From DASWZN01 sp963841635 (GTDB lineage: Bacteria > Acidobacteriota > Terriglobia > Bryobacterales > Bryobacteraceae), in NCBI GenBank assembly GCA_963841635.1, contig CAWJDO010000002.1, forward strand, positions 2,294,001 to 2,358,000: a stretch of 64,000 nt of DNA, given 5' to 3'. Shown here piece after piece: positions 34,493 through 44,138 of the stretch. Within the stretch, counting starts at the first letter, position 1. Every line of letters starts with the position of its first letter. The notes beneath the pieces were generated by a model, which worked only from the letters and a program-made list of their open reading frames with translations, searched no databases and was not told the origin of the DNA. The position numbers and the translations under genes are program-made.

Positions 34493-35316
34493 CAACCCCC
34501 GATTTCGGTGAGGTGGCGGAACGGCTGCGGCGGTCCACGGTCCACATACACGGCGGCGGCAGCGGGTCGGGTGTAATCTGGAGCGCGGAGGGGCTCATCG
34601 TTACCAACGCGCACGTGGCGCGCGACGACCGCGTCGTGGTCGAGACCTGGGACGGCCGGAAGCTGCCCGCGGAGTTGAAGTCGCTGGACCAGAGGCGCGA
34701 TCTGGCGACCATGCAAGTGGACGCGGCGGGACTCCCCGCGGCCATGGCCGGCGATTCCGATGCGCTGCGGCCCGGCGAGCTGGTGATGGCAGTGGGCAAC
34801 CCGCTGGGATTCACCGGCGCTCTGAGCACCGGAGTGGTGCACGCGGTGGGACCGCTGGGCGGGCTCGGCCGTCGAAGCTGGGTGCAGGCTGATGTCCGCC
34901 TTCTGCCTGGCAACTCGGGCGGGCCGCTGGCGGATGCGAGCGGACGCGTGATCGGTATCAATACCATGATCGCGGGCGGGCTGGCGCTGGCGGTGCCGAG
35001 CAACACGGTGGCCGACTTCCTGCGCCGCGGCCCTTCGGACATTTCTCTCGGCGTGGTGGTGCAGCCCATTCCCGAAGGCCTGCTCGTGCTGCGAGTGATG
35101 CCGGGCAGCGCGGCGGAGCGAGCGTCGCTGCTGACAGGGGACCTGCTGGTGGGCGCCGGCGGCCGCGAGTTCCGCTCTCCCGACGATTTGTCGGACGCGC
35201 TGGACCACAATGCGGGCCGTGCGCTGGAGCTGAGCTTTCTGCGGGGCGAGCGGCAGCGCGTGCGCCAGGTGACGGTCAAGCTGCCGGCGCGGAGGATGGT
35301 CGCGGAGGCCGCGTGA
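34489..35316 (+). CDS. Second HtrA-like S1C serine protease with PDZ domain
   Basis: A 275-residue paralog of the preceding protease. His in LIVTNAHVARDDR, Asp in RRDLATMQVD, Ser in LPGNSGGPLADASGRVIGIN, then a PDZ domain from about residue 185 (VVQPIPEGLLVLRVMPGSAA, LTGDLLVGAGGREF). Again no signal sequence. It is more canonical than its partner at the Ser motif. Overlaps both neighbours by four bases (ATGA and GTGA), so the three are one translationally coupled unit. Confidence 0.85.
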   Translation: MTTPDFGEVAERLRRSTVHIHGGGSGSGVIWSAEGLIVTNAHVARDDRVVVETWDGRKLPAELKSLDQRRDLATMQVDAAGLPAAMAGDSDALRPGELVMAVGNPLGFTGALSTGVVHAVGPLGGLGRRSWVQADVRLLPGNSGGPLADASGRVIGINTMIAGGLALAVPSNTVADFLRRGPSDISLGVVVQPIPEGLLVLRVMPGSAAERASLLTGDLLVGAGGREFRSPDDLSDALDHNAGRALELSFLRGERQRVRQVTVKLPARRMVAEAA

Positions 35317-35894
35317 TCCGGGTCTTCATCGCATCGACATCGCCGATCGCGAAGGCAGGTCTGGAGGCGATCCTGCGCTCGCACTCCGGTATGGCGGTGG
35401 TTGTTAACGCCGCGGACGCCGACGTTGTCCTCACGGAAACTCCACCCGGCGAGGAGGAGCCGTGGGCCAGCGCGCCAGTTGTGGTGCTCACGGACGATGT
35501 GCGGCCGGAGTGGATTCGCGAGGCGCTGCGCTCGGGAGTGCGAGCGGTGGTGGCGCGCCAGGCCGGCGAGGCCGAGATCCTGGCCGCCATTGAAGCCGTG
35601 GCGGCGGGCCTCGTCGCCATCGAGCCGCAGATGATGGAGCCCATGTTGAACGCCTCGGCGCCGCTCGCGCAGCGAGGTGTGGCCGAGCCCGGCACGGAGC
35701 CGCTGACGCCTCGCGAGATCGAGGTGCTGCGCATGCTGGCCGAGGGCGATGCCAACAAGGCGATCGCGTGGAAGCTGGGGATCTCCGAGCACACCGTGAA
35801 GTTCCACGTGTCGTCCATCATGAGCAAGCTCGGCGCGGCAAGCCGCACCGAGGCCGTGGCGACAGGCATCCGCCAGGGTCTGGTGATGCTGTAG
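35313..35894 (+). CDS. LuxR/NarL-family regulator with a degenerate receiver
   Basis: A 193-residue protein. The C-terminal 60 residues are a clear LuxR helix-turn-helix (LTPREIEVLRMLAEGDANKA, KLGISEHTVKFHVSSIMSKL). The N-terminal part has the receiver fold, but the Asp pocket is not conserved: IRVFIASTSPIAKAGLE starts with S/T instead of acidic residues, and DADVVLTETPPGEEE lacks the phosphoacceptor Asp. So it is probably not phosphorylated and may respond to another input. GTG start at 35313 overlaps the upstream protease gene. It may regulate this operon. Confidence 0.85.
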   Translation: MIRVFIASTSPIAKAGLEAILRSHSGMAVVVNAADADVVLTETPPGEEEPWASAPVVVLTDDVRPEWIREALRSGVRAVVARQAGEAEILAAIEAVAAGLVAIEPQMMEPMLNASAPLAQRGVAEPGTEPLTPREIEVLRMLAEGDANKAIAWKLGISEHTVKFHVSSIMSKLGAASRTEAVATGIRQGLVML

Positions 35895-36146
35895 GATTGA
35901 AGACTCCGCTGAAAAACGATGGCTGGCTCCGCTGTCCCAAGCGACACGTCCGCCTGGTCAACCGGACAGGTCTCGAGCGCGCGTGGACAGCGGTGCCTGT
36001 CGCCGCTTTTCAGCCCCTTCACGTCTCGCCGCGGATGCGATGAACTGAATTTCGCAAGTCCCTCTGAAGTACCGCTGCGGGGCTGAGGCCCGCCCTCCCG
36101 CTTCACGCGCCTTGCGTAGCGGCACTATAATTCAAAGTTCAGCCCC

Positions 36147-37430
36147 ATGTTTCATGCCGTTCCCGAATCCGCCGTCGGCGTTCTCCTGCTGACGTTCCTG
36201 CTGGCCGCTGCTCCGCCTCCGCCGCGCGGCGCCTTCGCTACCGGCACCTATCGCAATCTTTTCGTCGAGGCGGGCCACTCCGCGCAGGAATCGCGCGCCA
36301 GGATCGACGCCGCATTCCGGCAACTGTTCCACGGCGATCCGTCCACCCAGGGCCTCTATTACGCGACCGGCTCGAATGGCAACGGCCCGCTCGCCTACAT
36401 CCTCGACGTGGTGCATCATGACGTCCGCTCCGAGGGTCTCTCCTACGGCATGATGATCGCCGTTCAGCTCGATAAGAAGCCCGAGTTCGACGCGCTGTGG
36501 AACTGGGCGCGCACCTACATGTACCACTCGCGGGGTCCCGCGAAGGGCTTCTTCGCCTGGTCCGTGAAGACCGACGGCAAGCCCAACGACGAAATGCCCG
36601 CGCCGGATGGCGAGGAGTACTTCGCCACCTCGCTCTACTTCGCGGCCGCGCGCTGGGGCAACGGCGCCGGCATTTACAACTACAAAGCCGAAGCCGATCG
36701 CCTGCTCACCGACATGCTGCATCGTGCGGTGGCCACCGGTCCCACCCTGGCCGGCCCCAGAACCTCCGGCCCGCTCTTCGACGCCGTCCACAAAATGGTC
36801 CGCTTCTCACCCGTCCTCGGGGATGCCCGCAACACCGATGATGGCGGCCATACCGATCCCTCCTACCACCTGCCGGCCTTCTATGAACTCTGGGCCAGGT
36901 GGGGCCCCGCGGCCGACCGCGCGTTCTGGGCCCAGGCCGCTGCGGCGAGCCGCACGTTCTTCGAGAAGGCTGCGCACCCCTCTACCGGCCTCGCGCCCGA
37001 ATACGCCAACTACGACGGCACTCCCTGGGCGGCCAAGTTTAACAAGATGTCGGTCCATTTCTCGTTCGACTCCTGGCGCACCGCGATGGACTGGTCCGTC
37101 GATTGGGCTTGGTGGGCCGCCGACCCGCGCGAGCAGCAGCTTAGCGACCACCTACAGGCTTTCTTCGAATCGCAGGGCGCCCACTACGGGAACCAGTTCA
37201 CGCTCGACGGCCGCCCGCTGAGCGTGGATCACTCGGATGGGTTGACCGCGATGAACGCTGTGGCGAGCCTCGCGGCCACTCAACCGCGCGCTCGCGTGTT
37301 CGTCGAAGCGCTGTGGAACATGCCCATTCCCTCGGGCGAGTGGCGCTACTACGACGGCATGCTCTACATGCTCGCGCTTCTGCACTGCGGCGGCGAGTTC
37401 CGTATCTGGGGGCCGGGCGGAAGCGAGTGA
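36147..37430 (+). CDS. GH8 reducing-end xylose-releasing exo-oligoxylanase-like enzyme
   Basis: A 427-residue glycoside hydrolase family 8 protein. The N-terminus VGVLLLTFLLAAAPPPP is a signal peptide. Key residues: the catalytic Glu in VRSEGLSYGMMIAVQLDK, APDGEEYFATSLYFAAARWG, and Asp in GHTDPSYHLPAFYELWARWG. The pattern matches reducing-end xylose-releasing exo-oligoxylanase (Rex) better than endoglucanase, notably TYMYHSRGPAKGFFAWSVKTDGKP. It should release xylose from short xylo-oligosaccharides in the periplasm or outside. The GH10 xylanase at 47 kb would supply such substrates. Confidence 0.88.
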   Translation: MFHAVPESAVGVLLLTFLLAAAPPPPRGAFATGTYRNLFVEAGHSAQESRARIDAAFRQLFHGDPSTQGLYYATGSNGNGPLAYILDVVHHDVRSEGLSYGMMIAVQLDKKPEFDALWNWARTYMYHSRGPAKGFFAWSVKTDGKPNDEMPAPDGEEYFATSLYFAAARWGNGAGIYNYKAEADRLLTDMLHRAVATGPTLAGPRTSGPLFDAVHKMVRFSPVLGDARNTDDGGHTDPSYHLPAFYELWARWGPAADRAFWAQAAAASRTFFEKAAHPSTGLAPEYANYDGTPWAAKFNKMSVHFSFDSWRTAMDWSVDWAWWAADPREQQLSDHLQAFFESQGAHYGNQFTLDGRPLSVDHSDGLTAMNAVASLAATQPRARVFVEALWNMPIPSGEWRYYDGMLYMLALLHCGGEFRIWGPGGSE

Positions 37431-37799
37431 ACCGGCCGTTCACAGCCATCGCTCCACTTTCTTCCTCGCCTTATCAGCCGGTTGCAGATCACTCCCTCCG
37501 CGCCCTGGGTCGCGCCATGCTACTTTGAAGCCGAAAAAAGGCTGCTCGCTCGCCGAGTTAGCAGCTCGTTTCGGGGCCACGTCCGGCGCCAACCATGGTG
37601 GCATCAAAGTTCCGGACTCAACGTGGTGCAACGTTCGCAAAGGCGGCCATAGTGACGATTCTCCTCTCGCAAGGGAGGAGACAGGAACGTTCCTGCAGTC
37701 CCGGCTCACGCCGGTCACGCGCATTGCCGATTACGTCCTTCAACGGGCAGCCCTTTCCCTATCTGCTCTACCGCCGTAGTGTGCCTGCACGTCCCGCCG
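37431..37799. other. Intergenic region without a recognised gene
   Basis: Both strands hold short frames (84 and 94 residues). Their translations (for example SGTLMPPWLAPDVAPKRAA on the minus strand) look like dispersed repeat sequence in related genomes, but no clear protein family. I do not call a gene here. Confidence 0.4.
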
Positions 37800-39615
37800 T
37801 CAGCGCCCGAAAGGATATGCGCCCACCGTCGCCGCCTGCTCTTTCGTCCAGCCCAGCAGCTTGCGGACGTCGTCGGGGAGCGGCTCGACCGCCGGAAGCG
37901 CCTCGAGCAGTTCGTAGCGGCCGAGGTCCGCGCCCTTGAAGATCGATCGCGGAGTCTTTTCGATCTGGCGTCCGTTGGCCTCGAACGCCGGCATCAGCTT
38001 GCGGAACTCGTCGAGCGATCCAACCGGGGTGGTGCAGCTATCGGTGGCGGCAGGGCTCCACACGATGAGCGGCAGCGTGGCTGGCCGGTCGCACGTAGAC
38101 GTTGCCGTCGACCTCTTTCGCCTGCGGGCGCGGGAGCTTCGCGCAGAGCGCCTTCGGCTGCTCGAACCGCAGCAGCGGCCTCGCGGTACGCGTCGCTCGC
38201 CACCAGCAGGTTGTTCACGAAGACGTGGCCCTCGCGCTGGTCCACGTCGGGGCCGGTGGCGGGATGCCAGCCGAAGTGGTCGCCCGTCGCGCTTCGCTCG
38301 TTGCGCTCGAAGGAGGCACGGGTGTCCACGAACGTGTTGTTGTAGACGTGCACGTTCGCGGAGTTCAGCACGCGGACGCCCTTGTCGCAGCGCACGAAGA
38401 CATTGCCCGCCACGATCGCGCCCTGCGAGATCTCGAAGAAGAAGCCGTCGATCGCGCCCTCGATCCAGTTGTTCACGAAGACGCCGTCGCGGTTGCCGAC
38501 GTCGTACCAGACGCCGTTCGAGTAGGGCTGGTCGATCACCAGGTTGTCGCGGAAGGTGACGCGGTGCGTCTGGTTGAAGATCTTGACCGCGGCCGGGTAG
38601 TAGCCGGTGAGCTGCTCGATGTTGTTTCGCCGGAAGATGTTCCGCTCCAGCAGGACGTCGGATGAGCCGATGACGTAGATGCCTTCGGTGCTGGTGTCGC
38701 TGATGAGCGAGTTGCGGATGATGAGACCGTCCCCGCGGAAGTAGCCGGCCACGCGCGAGCAGTAGGTGATGGTCACGTTCTCGAGCGTCGTGCCGATCGA
38801 CCTCCTTGCCGATACGTCGCCGGGTCGGCCAGGCCGACGGGCTCGTCGGTGGGTTCCTCGTCGGCGCGTGAGGCTGCTTCTTGCCCTCGACCTCGAGCGC
38901 GCGGTAGGCGTACTGCGTGAACGTGATCCCGCGGATGATCGGGCCTTTGTGATCGTTGGTCTTGCCGTGCGCCTCGCCGCTGGTCCGCACCAGCGCGCTG
39001 TCGAACGCGGTGATCTCGACCAGCCGGTTCGTGGGATCGATGCCGATGTAGACGTAGCCGTCCTGGTAGTCGATGTAGAAGGAATGGGCGTCGAGCTCGC
39101 CCTCCCAGCCCGCCGACTTCAGCAGTTCGCCGTCCACGAACACCATGTCGTTGTTGAACCGGTGCAGCGGCGTGCGCATGCCCTCGCGGTCGCGCTGCCA
39201 CCAGCCTAGGGGCGCGGCCGGGAAGAGGCGTGTCCACGAGGTCCTCCAGACGTTGTTGCGCAGCGTCTCCCACTTTGTCGCCACCTGGGTGCCCTTGAGG
39301 ATCGGGCGTTCGTCGGCGTAGGGCTGCAGCGTGATGCCCTGGTTGAGGACCAGGCCGCCGGTGCGGTAGACGCCGCCGCGCATCACGATGGCGTCGCCGG
39401 TGACGACGCGCTCGATCGCCGCCTCGAGCGTGGTCGGCTCGGTCGAGCGTCGTGCCGGGGGCGTCGGCCTTCCCGTCGGGGGCGACGTAGTAGACGTGCG
39501 CGGCCTTGGGGATCTCGTAGCGCTGATCGATCGGACCGTAGGGCCCGCCCGACGGCTGCGCGTACCCCGCCGCAGCCGCGCAGACAAGAGAACAAAGCAA
39601 GAGGGTGTGCCGCAT
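37800..39615 (-). pseudogene. Secreted right-handed parallel beta-helix protein, frameshifted
   Basis: Reads as one exported protein (signal MRHTLLLCSLVCAAAAGYAQ) with parallel beta-helix repeats of the pectate-lyase/inverting glycosidase type: KAAHVYYVAPDGKADAPGTT, AAIERVVTGDAIVMRGGVYR, GDGLIIRNSLISDTSTEGIY, VLLERNIFRRNNIEQLTGYY, VHVYNNTFVDTRASF. The frame breaks several times by single bases: near 39450, 38870, 38815, 38800, 38150 and 38080. Between breaks the codons are sound and there are no in-frame stops, so these may be sequencing errors rather than old decay. The function would be polysaccharide binding or cleavage. Confidence 0.75.
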
Positions 39616-39646
39616 CTGACGTCCTTTCGTTACCAACCACCAGCCC

Positions 39647-39676
39647 GTCCGCTCCCTTACGGTCGCGGTTCGGTGC
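39647..39676. repeat. GAGCGG dispersed repeat, minus-strand orientation
   Basis: GTCCGCTCCCTTACGGTCGC followed by GGTTCGGTGC. It lies between the GH116 stop and the beta-helix gene. Confidence 0.7.
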
Positions 39677-39683
39677 TGCGCGA

Positions 39684-42224
39684 CTAACTCGCCTCGCCGA
39701 ATATCGAACTCGTGAAAGACCTCAGCGCCGGCGTATCCACCTTCGTCACGCCGGTTCGCTCCTGTGTCTCTTTGATGAACTGCATGACTAACTGCGTCAG
39801 GACCGCGCCCGGCCTGGGATAGGCCGCCACGATGTAATGCGGACCCTTGACGGTTTCTCCCTGTTCCTGCTCCAGCTCGGCCCTGAGGTTGTCCGGGCTG
39901 ATCAGGGAATTGCCATGTTCGAAGATGACCTTATCCATGGCCTTGTAGACTTCCTTGCTCTCCTTGACCAGGCCATAGTAGTCGAGTAACTGCGCGAACA
40001 CGTAGTTAGAAGTCGTGTAGACGTCCTGGCCCTGCTCCGATTCCACCTGCTCGCCGTCTTCGGTCCGGGTCATGGCCCATCCCATCGTGGTGCGGTTCAC
40101 CTTGTAGATGGTCTTGAGGACCTGCCTGGCCCGCTTGGCCGGGATGAACGGCTCCTCGCCCATCGCGATCATGGCCCACAGCGCGTCGAACTGGTTGGTC
40201 CAGACGTCCGTGTTCATCTTCTTGGTCTCGGTGTCGTAGCAGGTCACGTAATACTGCAGCTCGACGCCCTTGCGGTTCTTCTTCTCGCGCCAGAGCTTCT
40301 CGAAGACCGCATTCGCGCGGTCAAAGGCCGCCTGGTATTGCTCGCGCGCCGCGTCGTCGCCCATCATCTGCGCCATGATCTTCATGGACTCGCAGCAGGC
40401 CATGTAGTTAGTGGTGTCGTACGCATCCGCACCGAAGAGCACTAGGTTGTCGAACGTGTTCTTGACCTCGTGCGGGTTGCCTTCGGGGATTCCATCGCCA
40501 TCGATGTCGTAGGTCTTGAGAAAATCGAAACCGAACTTGAGCGTTTTCCAGTTGCGCTTCAGGAAGTCGGTGTCGCCAAGGAACTTGATGTTACGCAGCA
40601 CGCGTGTGGCGAGCTTGGGAAACAGATCGACCCAATAGTTGTTGTTGTACCAGGCATAGTCGCTGGTGCCGCGCAGGGGATGGCCCTTCGGCATGGCGCC
40701 GACATCGTGCGCGACGCTGCCCTTGACCTTGAAGTCATCCCAGATCTGCGTGAGCGAGACGTCCTCGTATTGCTCCGGGTGTGCCTTGAAATGCTGGCGT
40801 GCCTCCACGAACGAGCCATGCAGGTGGTAGAAGCGCTTGGTCGAGTCCTCGGCCAGCACCGAGTCGACGAAGCGCTGGCACAGCTCCTGCTCCACATCCG
40901 GGAACAGCATGAGCAGCACCATCGAGTACCAGTCGACGTCCGATGGGTCGATGTAGGCGTAGTCGAAGCACTCCAGGAAACGCGCGACGTCCTTGCCGCT
41001 TTTCTCCACCCAGATGCAGGCGTTCGACAAGGGAAAGCTGAACTCGTTGAGGATCAGGCGCGTGAGTCTCAGCGCGCCCGCTTTGTCCTTTTTGTACGAC
41101 GCGCTCTTGCTGATGTGGTCGAAGATCCGATTGTGGATCGCCGTGGTGCGCTCGAGCCAGGCAGGGTAGTTGTCCAGCGCGATCCTGGCCAGCTCCAGCG
41201 CCCGGGTTTCCTTGTTCTTGAAACCCTTGACGTACTTGCGTTCGAAGGTCTTTCCGTCGATGTAGCTCTGCTTCGGGAAATCCAGCGCGACGGCGACCGG
41301 CAGCTTCCGGCTGGCCTTCGGGGCGAGCGTGAAGGTGAGGCTGATCGCGGCTCCGTAGGCCTGTTTCGGGATGATGGCGCGCTTCTCGTAGAACGTGCCG
41401 TCGTCGTTCAGCAGCAGATCCTGCTTGAGATGGTTGAGGCAGAAAGAAGGATGCGTGTCGACGCTAACGCCCTCGGTATCCGGCACTGCCAGGATCATAC
41501 GGTCCGCGCATTCCTGGCTGGCCATGACGACGCCCGTCATGCCCGACAAGCGAAAAGCCGTGTGCACCTGGCCCTTCACCGGCGTCGAACAGGTGTAGGC
41601 CGTGTCCTGGTCCGTCGGCTTCAGTTCCTTTTCCTGCAGGTTGACCAGCGACGGCCGCGGGATTACCAGCGTGACCTGCTGCTCTTTGTTCGAAGTGTTA
41701 GTAACTTCGAATTCCTCGACGCCGATCGGCATCAGCGCGTCCGCGGTCCTCGACAGGAACGGCGAGATGAAGCGGCGGATGACTGTGAGTTTGCCGAGCT
41801 TGTAAGTCAGCTCCGCCAGCGGCGTCGCGAGAGACAGACTGGTCTGCTTCTCGGTTACTGGAGGATGATAGTAGTTCTTGAGGGCCGGTACGTCGTCCGG
41901 CCCTTCCACCGCTTGCGGGTTCCTGGTGGTCAGCATGAACGTCTTGTCGGCGACCCGCACGAACGGCGCGGAACCGAGCTGGACGCCATTGTGGTTCAGC
42001 AGGATGAGTCTGCCGGCGTCGTTCAGGCGGTTGTAGAGGCCCTCGGGCGAGATGCCGACCGAGCAAGTCGGCGCGCCCATGAGCGCGATCGTGTGGGGGA
42101 ATTGAAGGGTCTTCGACATCCCCTGAAAGTGCACCGACATCTTGTTGTCTACGTAACGCTTCCGGATTTCCGGGCCCGCGATGGTATAGATGTCGCTCAT
42201 CGTCACGGTATTCGTTTTCGGCAT
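39684..42224 (-). CDS. GH116-family glycosidase (DUF608), cytosolic
   Basis: An 846-residue enzyme of the GBA2-like family 116. The C-terminal catalytic (alpha/alpha)6 domain has YDIDGDGIPEGNPHEVKNTF (the DGDGxPE acid/base region), NYWVDLFPKLATRVLRNIKF and TDVWTNQFDALWAM. The N-terminal half is the beta-sandwich (FPHTIALMGAPTCSVGISPE). Such enzymes hydrolyse beta-glucosides or beta-xylosides. No signal peptide: it starts MPKTNTVTMSDIYTIAG. I use the ATG at 42224; the track frame extends to 42293 through an inverted repeat. Last gene of the pfkB-GH3-GH116 operon. Confidence 0.85.
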   Translation of the reverse strand: MPKTNTVTMSDIYTIAGPEIRKRYVDNKMSVHFQGMSKTLQFPHTIALMGAPTCSVGISPEGLYNRLNDAGRLILLNHNGVQLGSAPFVRVADKTFMLTTRNPQAVEGPDDVPALKNYYHPPVTEKQTSLSLATPLAELTYKLGKLTVIRRFISPFLSRTADALMPIGVEEFEVTNTSNKEQQVTLVIPRPSLVNLQEKELKPTDQDTAYTCSTPVKGQVHTAFRLSGMTGVVMASQECADRMILAVPDTEGVSVDTHPSFCLNHLKQDLLLNDDGTFYEKRAIIPKQAYGAAISLTFTLAPKASRKLPVAVALDFPKQSYIDGKTFERKYVKGFKNKETRALELARIALDNYPAWLERTTAIHNRIFDHISKSASYKKDKAGALRLTRLILNEFSFPLSNACIWVEKSGKDVARFLECFDYAYIDPSDVDWYSMVLLMLFPDVEQELCQRFVDSVLAEDSTKRFYHLHGSFVEARQHFKAHPEQYEDVSLTQIWDDFKVKGSVAHDVGAMPKGHPLRGTSDYAWYNNNYWVDLFPKLATRVLRNIKFLGDTDFLKRNWKTLKFGFDFLKTYDIDGDGIPEGNPHEVKNTFDNLVLFGADAYDTTNYMACCESMKIMAQMMGDDAAREQYQAAFDRANAVFEKLWREKKNRKGVELQYYVTCYDTETKKMNTDVWTNQFDALWAMIAMGEEPFIPAKRARQVLKTIYKVNRTTMGWAMTRTEDGEQVESEQGQDVYTTSNYVFAQLLDYYGLVKESKEVYKAMDKVIFEHGNSLISPDNLRAELEQEQGETVKGPHYIVAAYPRPGAVLTQLVMQFIKETQERTGVTKVDTPALRSFTSSIFGEAS

Positions 42225-42240
42225 GTGCTTTCCCCCCAAA

Positions 42241-42291
42241 GGTCCGCTCCCTCGCGGTCGCGGCTCTGTAGCCGACCGCGAGGGAGCGGTC
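42241..42291. repeat. Inverted GAGCGG repeat hairpin between GH3 and GH116 genes
   Basis: GGTCCGCTCCCTCGCGGTCG (42241-) faces its near-complement CGACCGCGAGGGAGCGG (to 42291) with a loop around CTGTAG. Both arms belong to the dispersed GAGCGG family, here as a head-to-head pair. It could slow or end transcription between the GH3 and GH116 genes. Confidence 0.8.
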
Positions 42292-42297
42292 ACAACA

Positions 42298-44127
42298 CTA
42301 GCAATACGAAAGGTCCAAGGTGTTCTTGGCCTTCACGGGTTTCTTCACCGCGGATTCCTGCTGGACGCCCAGCTTGATCGGCAGCTTCGTTTTGGCCGAA
42401 GGCTTGAGCTTGCCCCACAGAACGTCCACCGCCGCCCTGATCGAATCCGGCGTACCGCTGAAGTTGCAGATCACGGCGTCCGCCTCTGCGGTGGTGCCCT
42501 CGATGTACGGGTAGTTAGTAACAACAACAATCTTCTTGCCCGCCTCCTTGAGCTTCTTGATCAGCAGGCGGTTATTGCCGGTCTTGACGATGCGTGCGTA
42601 GTAGTTGGTCATGACGACGGTATCCACGCCCTTAGCCAGCTCCATGCACTCCGTGACCTCGTCCTCGGTCGCGGCGAAGTCCGTGTCCACCAGGATCAGG
42701 TTGGTGGAGTAGTTGACCATGTTCTCGGCAAACATGTGCTGGTGCATGTACGGGTCCTTGCCGCAGAACTCGTACGGGATGCGTTGCTCGATCACCAGCA
42801 TCTTCCCCGTGGCTTTGAGCGGCAGCACCTTGTTGTCGCGCATGGTGATGAGCGCCTTCTTGGCGACGTCCCAGGAAAGGTCGATCACCGGCTTGCTCGT
42901 CGCGTAGGTCTGGGCCTTCTTGGGGTCCTTCTTGCCCGCGGTCTGGAACAGGCCCTGGTCGTACTTCATGCGCAGAAGGCGGGTCACGGCCTGGTCAACG
43001 CGCTCCTCGGAGAGCTCGCCGCTCTCGACGGACATCTTGATGCCGAAGAAGCACTGCGCGCGCGAGTCGTCATCGGCCTTGAGGAGGATGGTGTCGCAGC
43101 CCGCCTTGATCGCCAGCGCGCAGGCGCGCGGCAGCGGCCACTGCTTGAGGATGGCGGCCATGCCGATGGCGTCCGAAACGATCACGCCCTCGAAGCCGAG
43201 TTCCTCTCTGAGAAGCCCGGTCAGGATCTTCTCCGAGAGGGTGGTGGGGAACTTGTCGTCGAACGCCGGGTAGATGGAGTGCCCGGTCATGATGGCCTTA
43301 ACGCCCGCGGCGATGGCGGCTTTGAAGGGCACCAGCTCCACGTCGTACATCCGCTGCTTGTCGGCCTTGATGACTTCGAGCACGTCGTGGGCGTCGGTGT
43401 CGGAGGCGCCGCGCCCGGGGAAGTGCTTCGCCGTGGCCGCGATCCCGCCATCCTGAAAGCCCTTGAGCAACGCTACGGCGTGCTTCGCGCAGGTCTCGGG
43501 ATCGTCGCTGAAGGACCGGACGCCGATCTCCGGGTTCTTCGGATTGATGTTCACGTCGCAGACCGGCGAGTACATCTGGGTCACGCCGATATTGGCGAGT
43601 TGCTTCGCGATGGTGAGTCCGATTTTGTAAGTGACCTTCGGGTCGCCGATGGCCGCCATGCCCATGGGTGGAGGGAACTGGCGGATGCCGCCGGCCATGT
43701 AATCGTTCTTGAAATCGCCTTCGAAATCGATGGTCATGTGCAGGGGAATGCCCGAGGGCCGGCCCAGCGCGATCTTCTGCAGGCGGTTCAGGTCCTTGGT
43801 GTAGTCGGCCGGGGTAATGCTGATGCCGAAAGCCTTGCCGATATAGTAAGTCTTTGCAATCGTGAAGAAGTCCGGGGGCGCTTTGAAGTTCTTATCGAGC
43901 TGCGAATTGCCCCAGTAAAGGTTCTTGCAGGTCTCGACCGCGTATGGCTCGAGACAAAGGCCGCCGCATTCGAGCTTTGTGATCTGTTCGACCGCGCTCG
44001 GGGTTATCATCGCGCCGCGCCGGGTGAACGTCAGCATCTGGCCGATCTTTTCCGCCAGACTCATCTTCGCCAGCTTCTTGGCGACGAAAGTATCTCGCAC
44101 TTGATTCGGGTTATTCTTTTTAGCCAT
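42298..44127 (-). CDS. GH3-family glycosidase, cytosolic
   Basis: A 609-residue family 3 enzyme. The N-terminal TIM barrel holds the nucleophile Asp in EGVIVSDAIGM and the histidine-containing loop AATAKHFPGRGASDTDAHD, the KH(F/Y)PG..(D).D.H pattern of the NagZ-like branch, where the His/Asp pair is the acid/base. A second domain follows (VVMTNYYARIVKTGNNR, VVVTNYPYIEG). Without a signal peptide it should act in the cytoplasm. Typical substrates are N-acetylglucosaminides, beta-glucosides or beta-xylosides; not decidable here. ATG 44127 has AAGGAG upstream. Between pfkB and GH116 in the operon. Confidence 0.88.
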   Translation of the reverse strand: MAKKNNPNQVRDTFVAKKLAKMSLAEKIGQMLTFTRRGAMITPSAVEQITKLECGGLCLEPYAVETCKNLYWGNSQLDKNFKAPPDFFTIAKTYYIGKAFGISITPADYTKDLNRLQKIALGRPSGIPLHMTIDFEGDFKNDYMAGGIRQFPPPMGMAAIGDPKVTYKIGLTIAKQLANIGVTQMYSPVCDVNINPKNPEIGVRSFSDDPETCAKHAVALLKGFQDGGIAATAKHFPGRGASDTDAHDVLEVIKADKQRMYDVELVPFKAAIAAGVKAIMTGHSIYPAFDDKFPTTLSEKILTGLLREELGFEGVIVSDAIGMAAILKQWPLPRACALAIKAGCDTILLKADDDSRAQCFFGIKMSVESGELSEERVDQAVTRLLRMKYDQGLFQTAGKKDPKKAQTYATSKPVIDLSWDVAKKALITMRDNKVLPLKATGKMLVIEQRIPYEFCGKDPYMHQHMFAENMVNYSTNLILVDTDFAATEDEVTECMELAKGVDTVVMTNYYARIVKTGNNRLLIKKLKEAGKKIVVVTNYPYIEGTTAEADAVICNFSGTPDSIRAAVDVLWGKLKPSAKTKLPIKLGVQQESAVKKPVKAKNTLDLSYC

Positions 44128-44138
44128 GATCAGTCTCC

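Noticed and set aside
40470..42377. 635-residue plus-strand frame opposite GH116
   Set aside because: Mirror of the GH116 codons; composition is Val/Arg/Asp/Gln-rich without structure.
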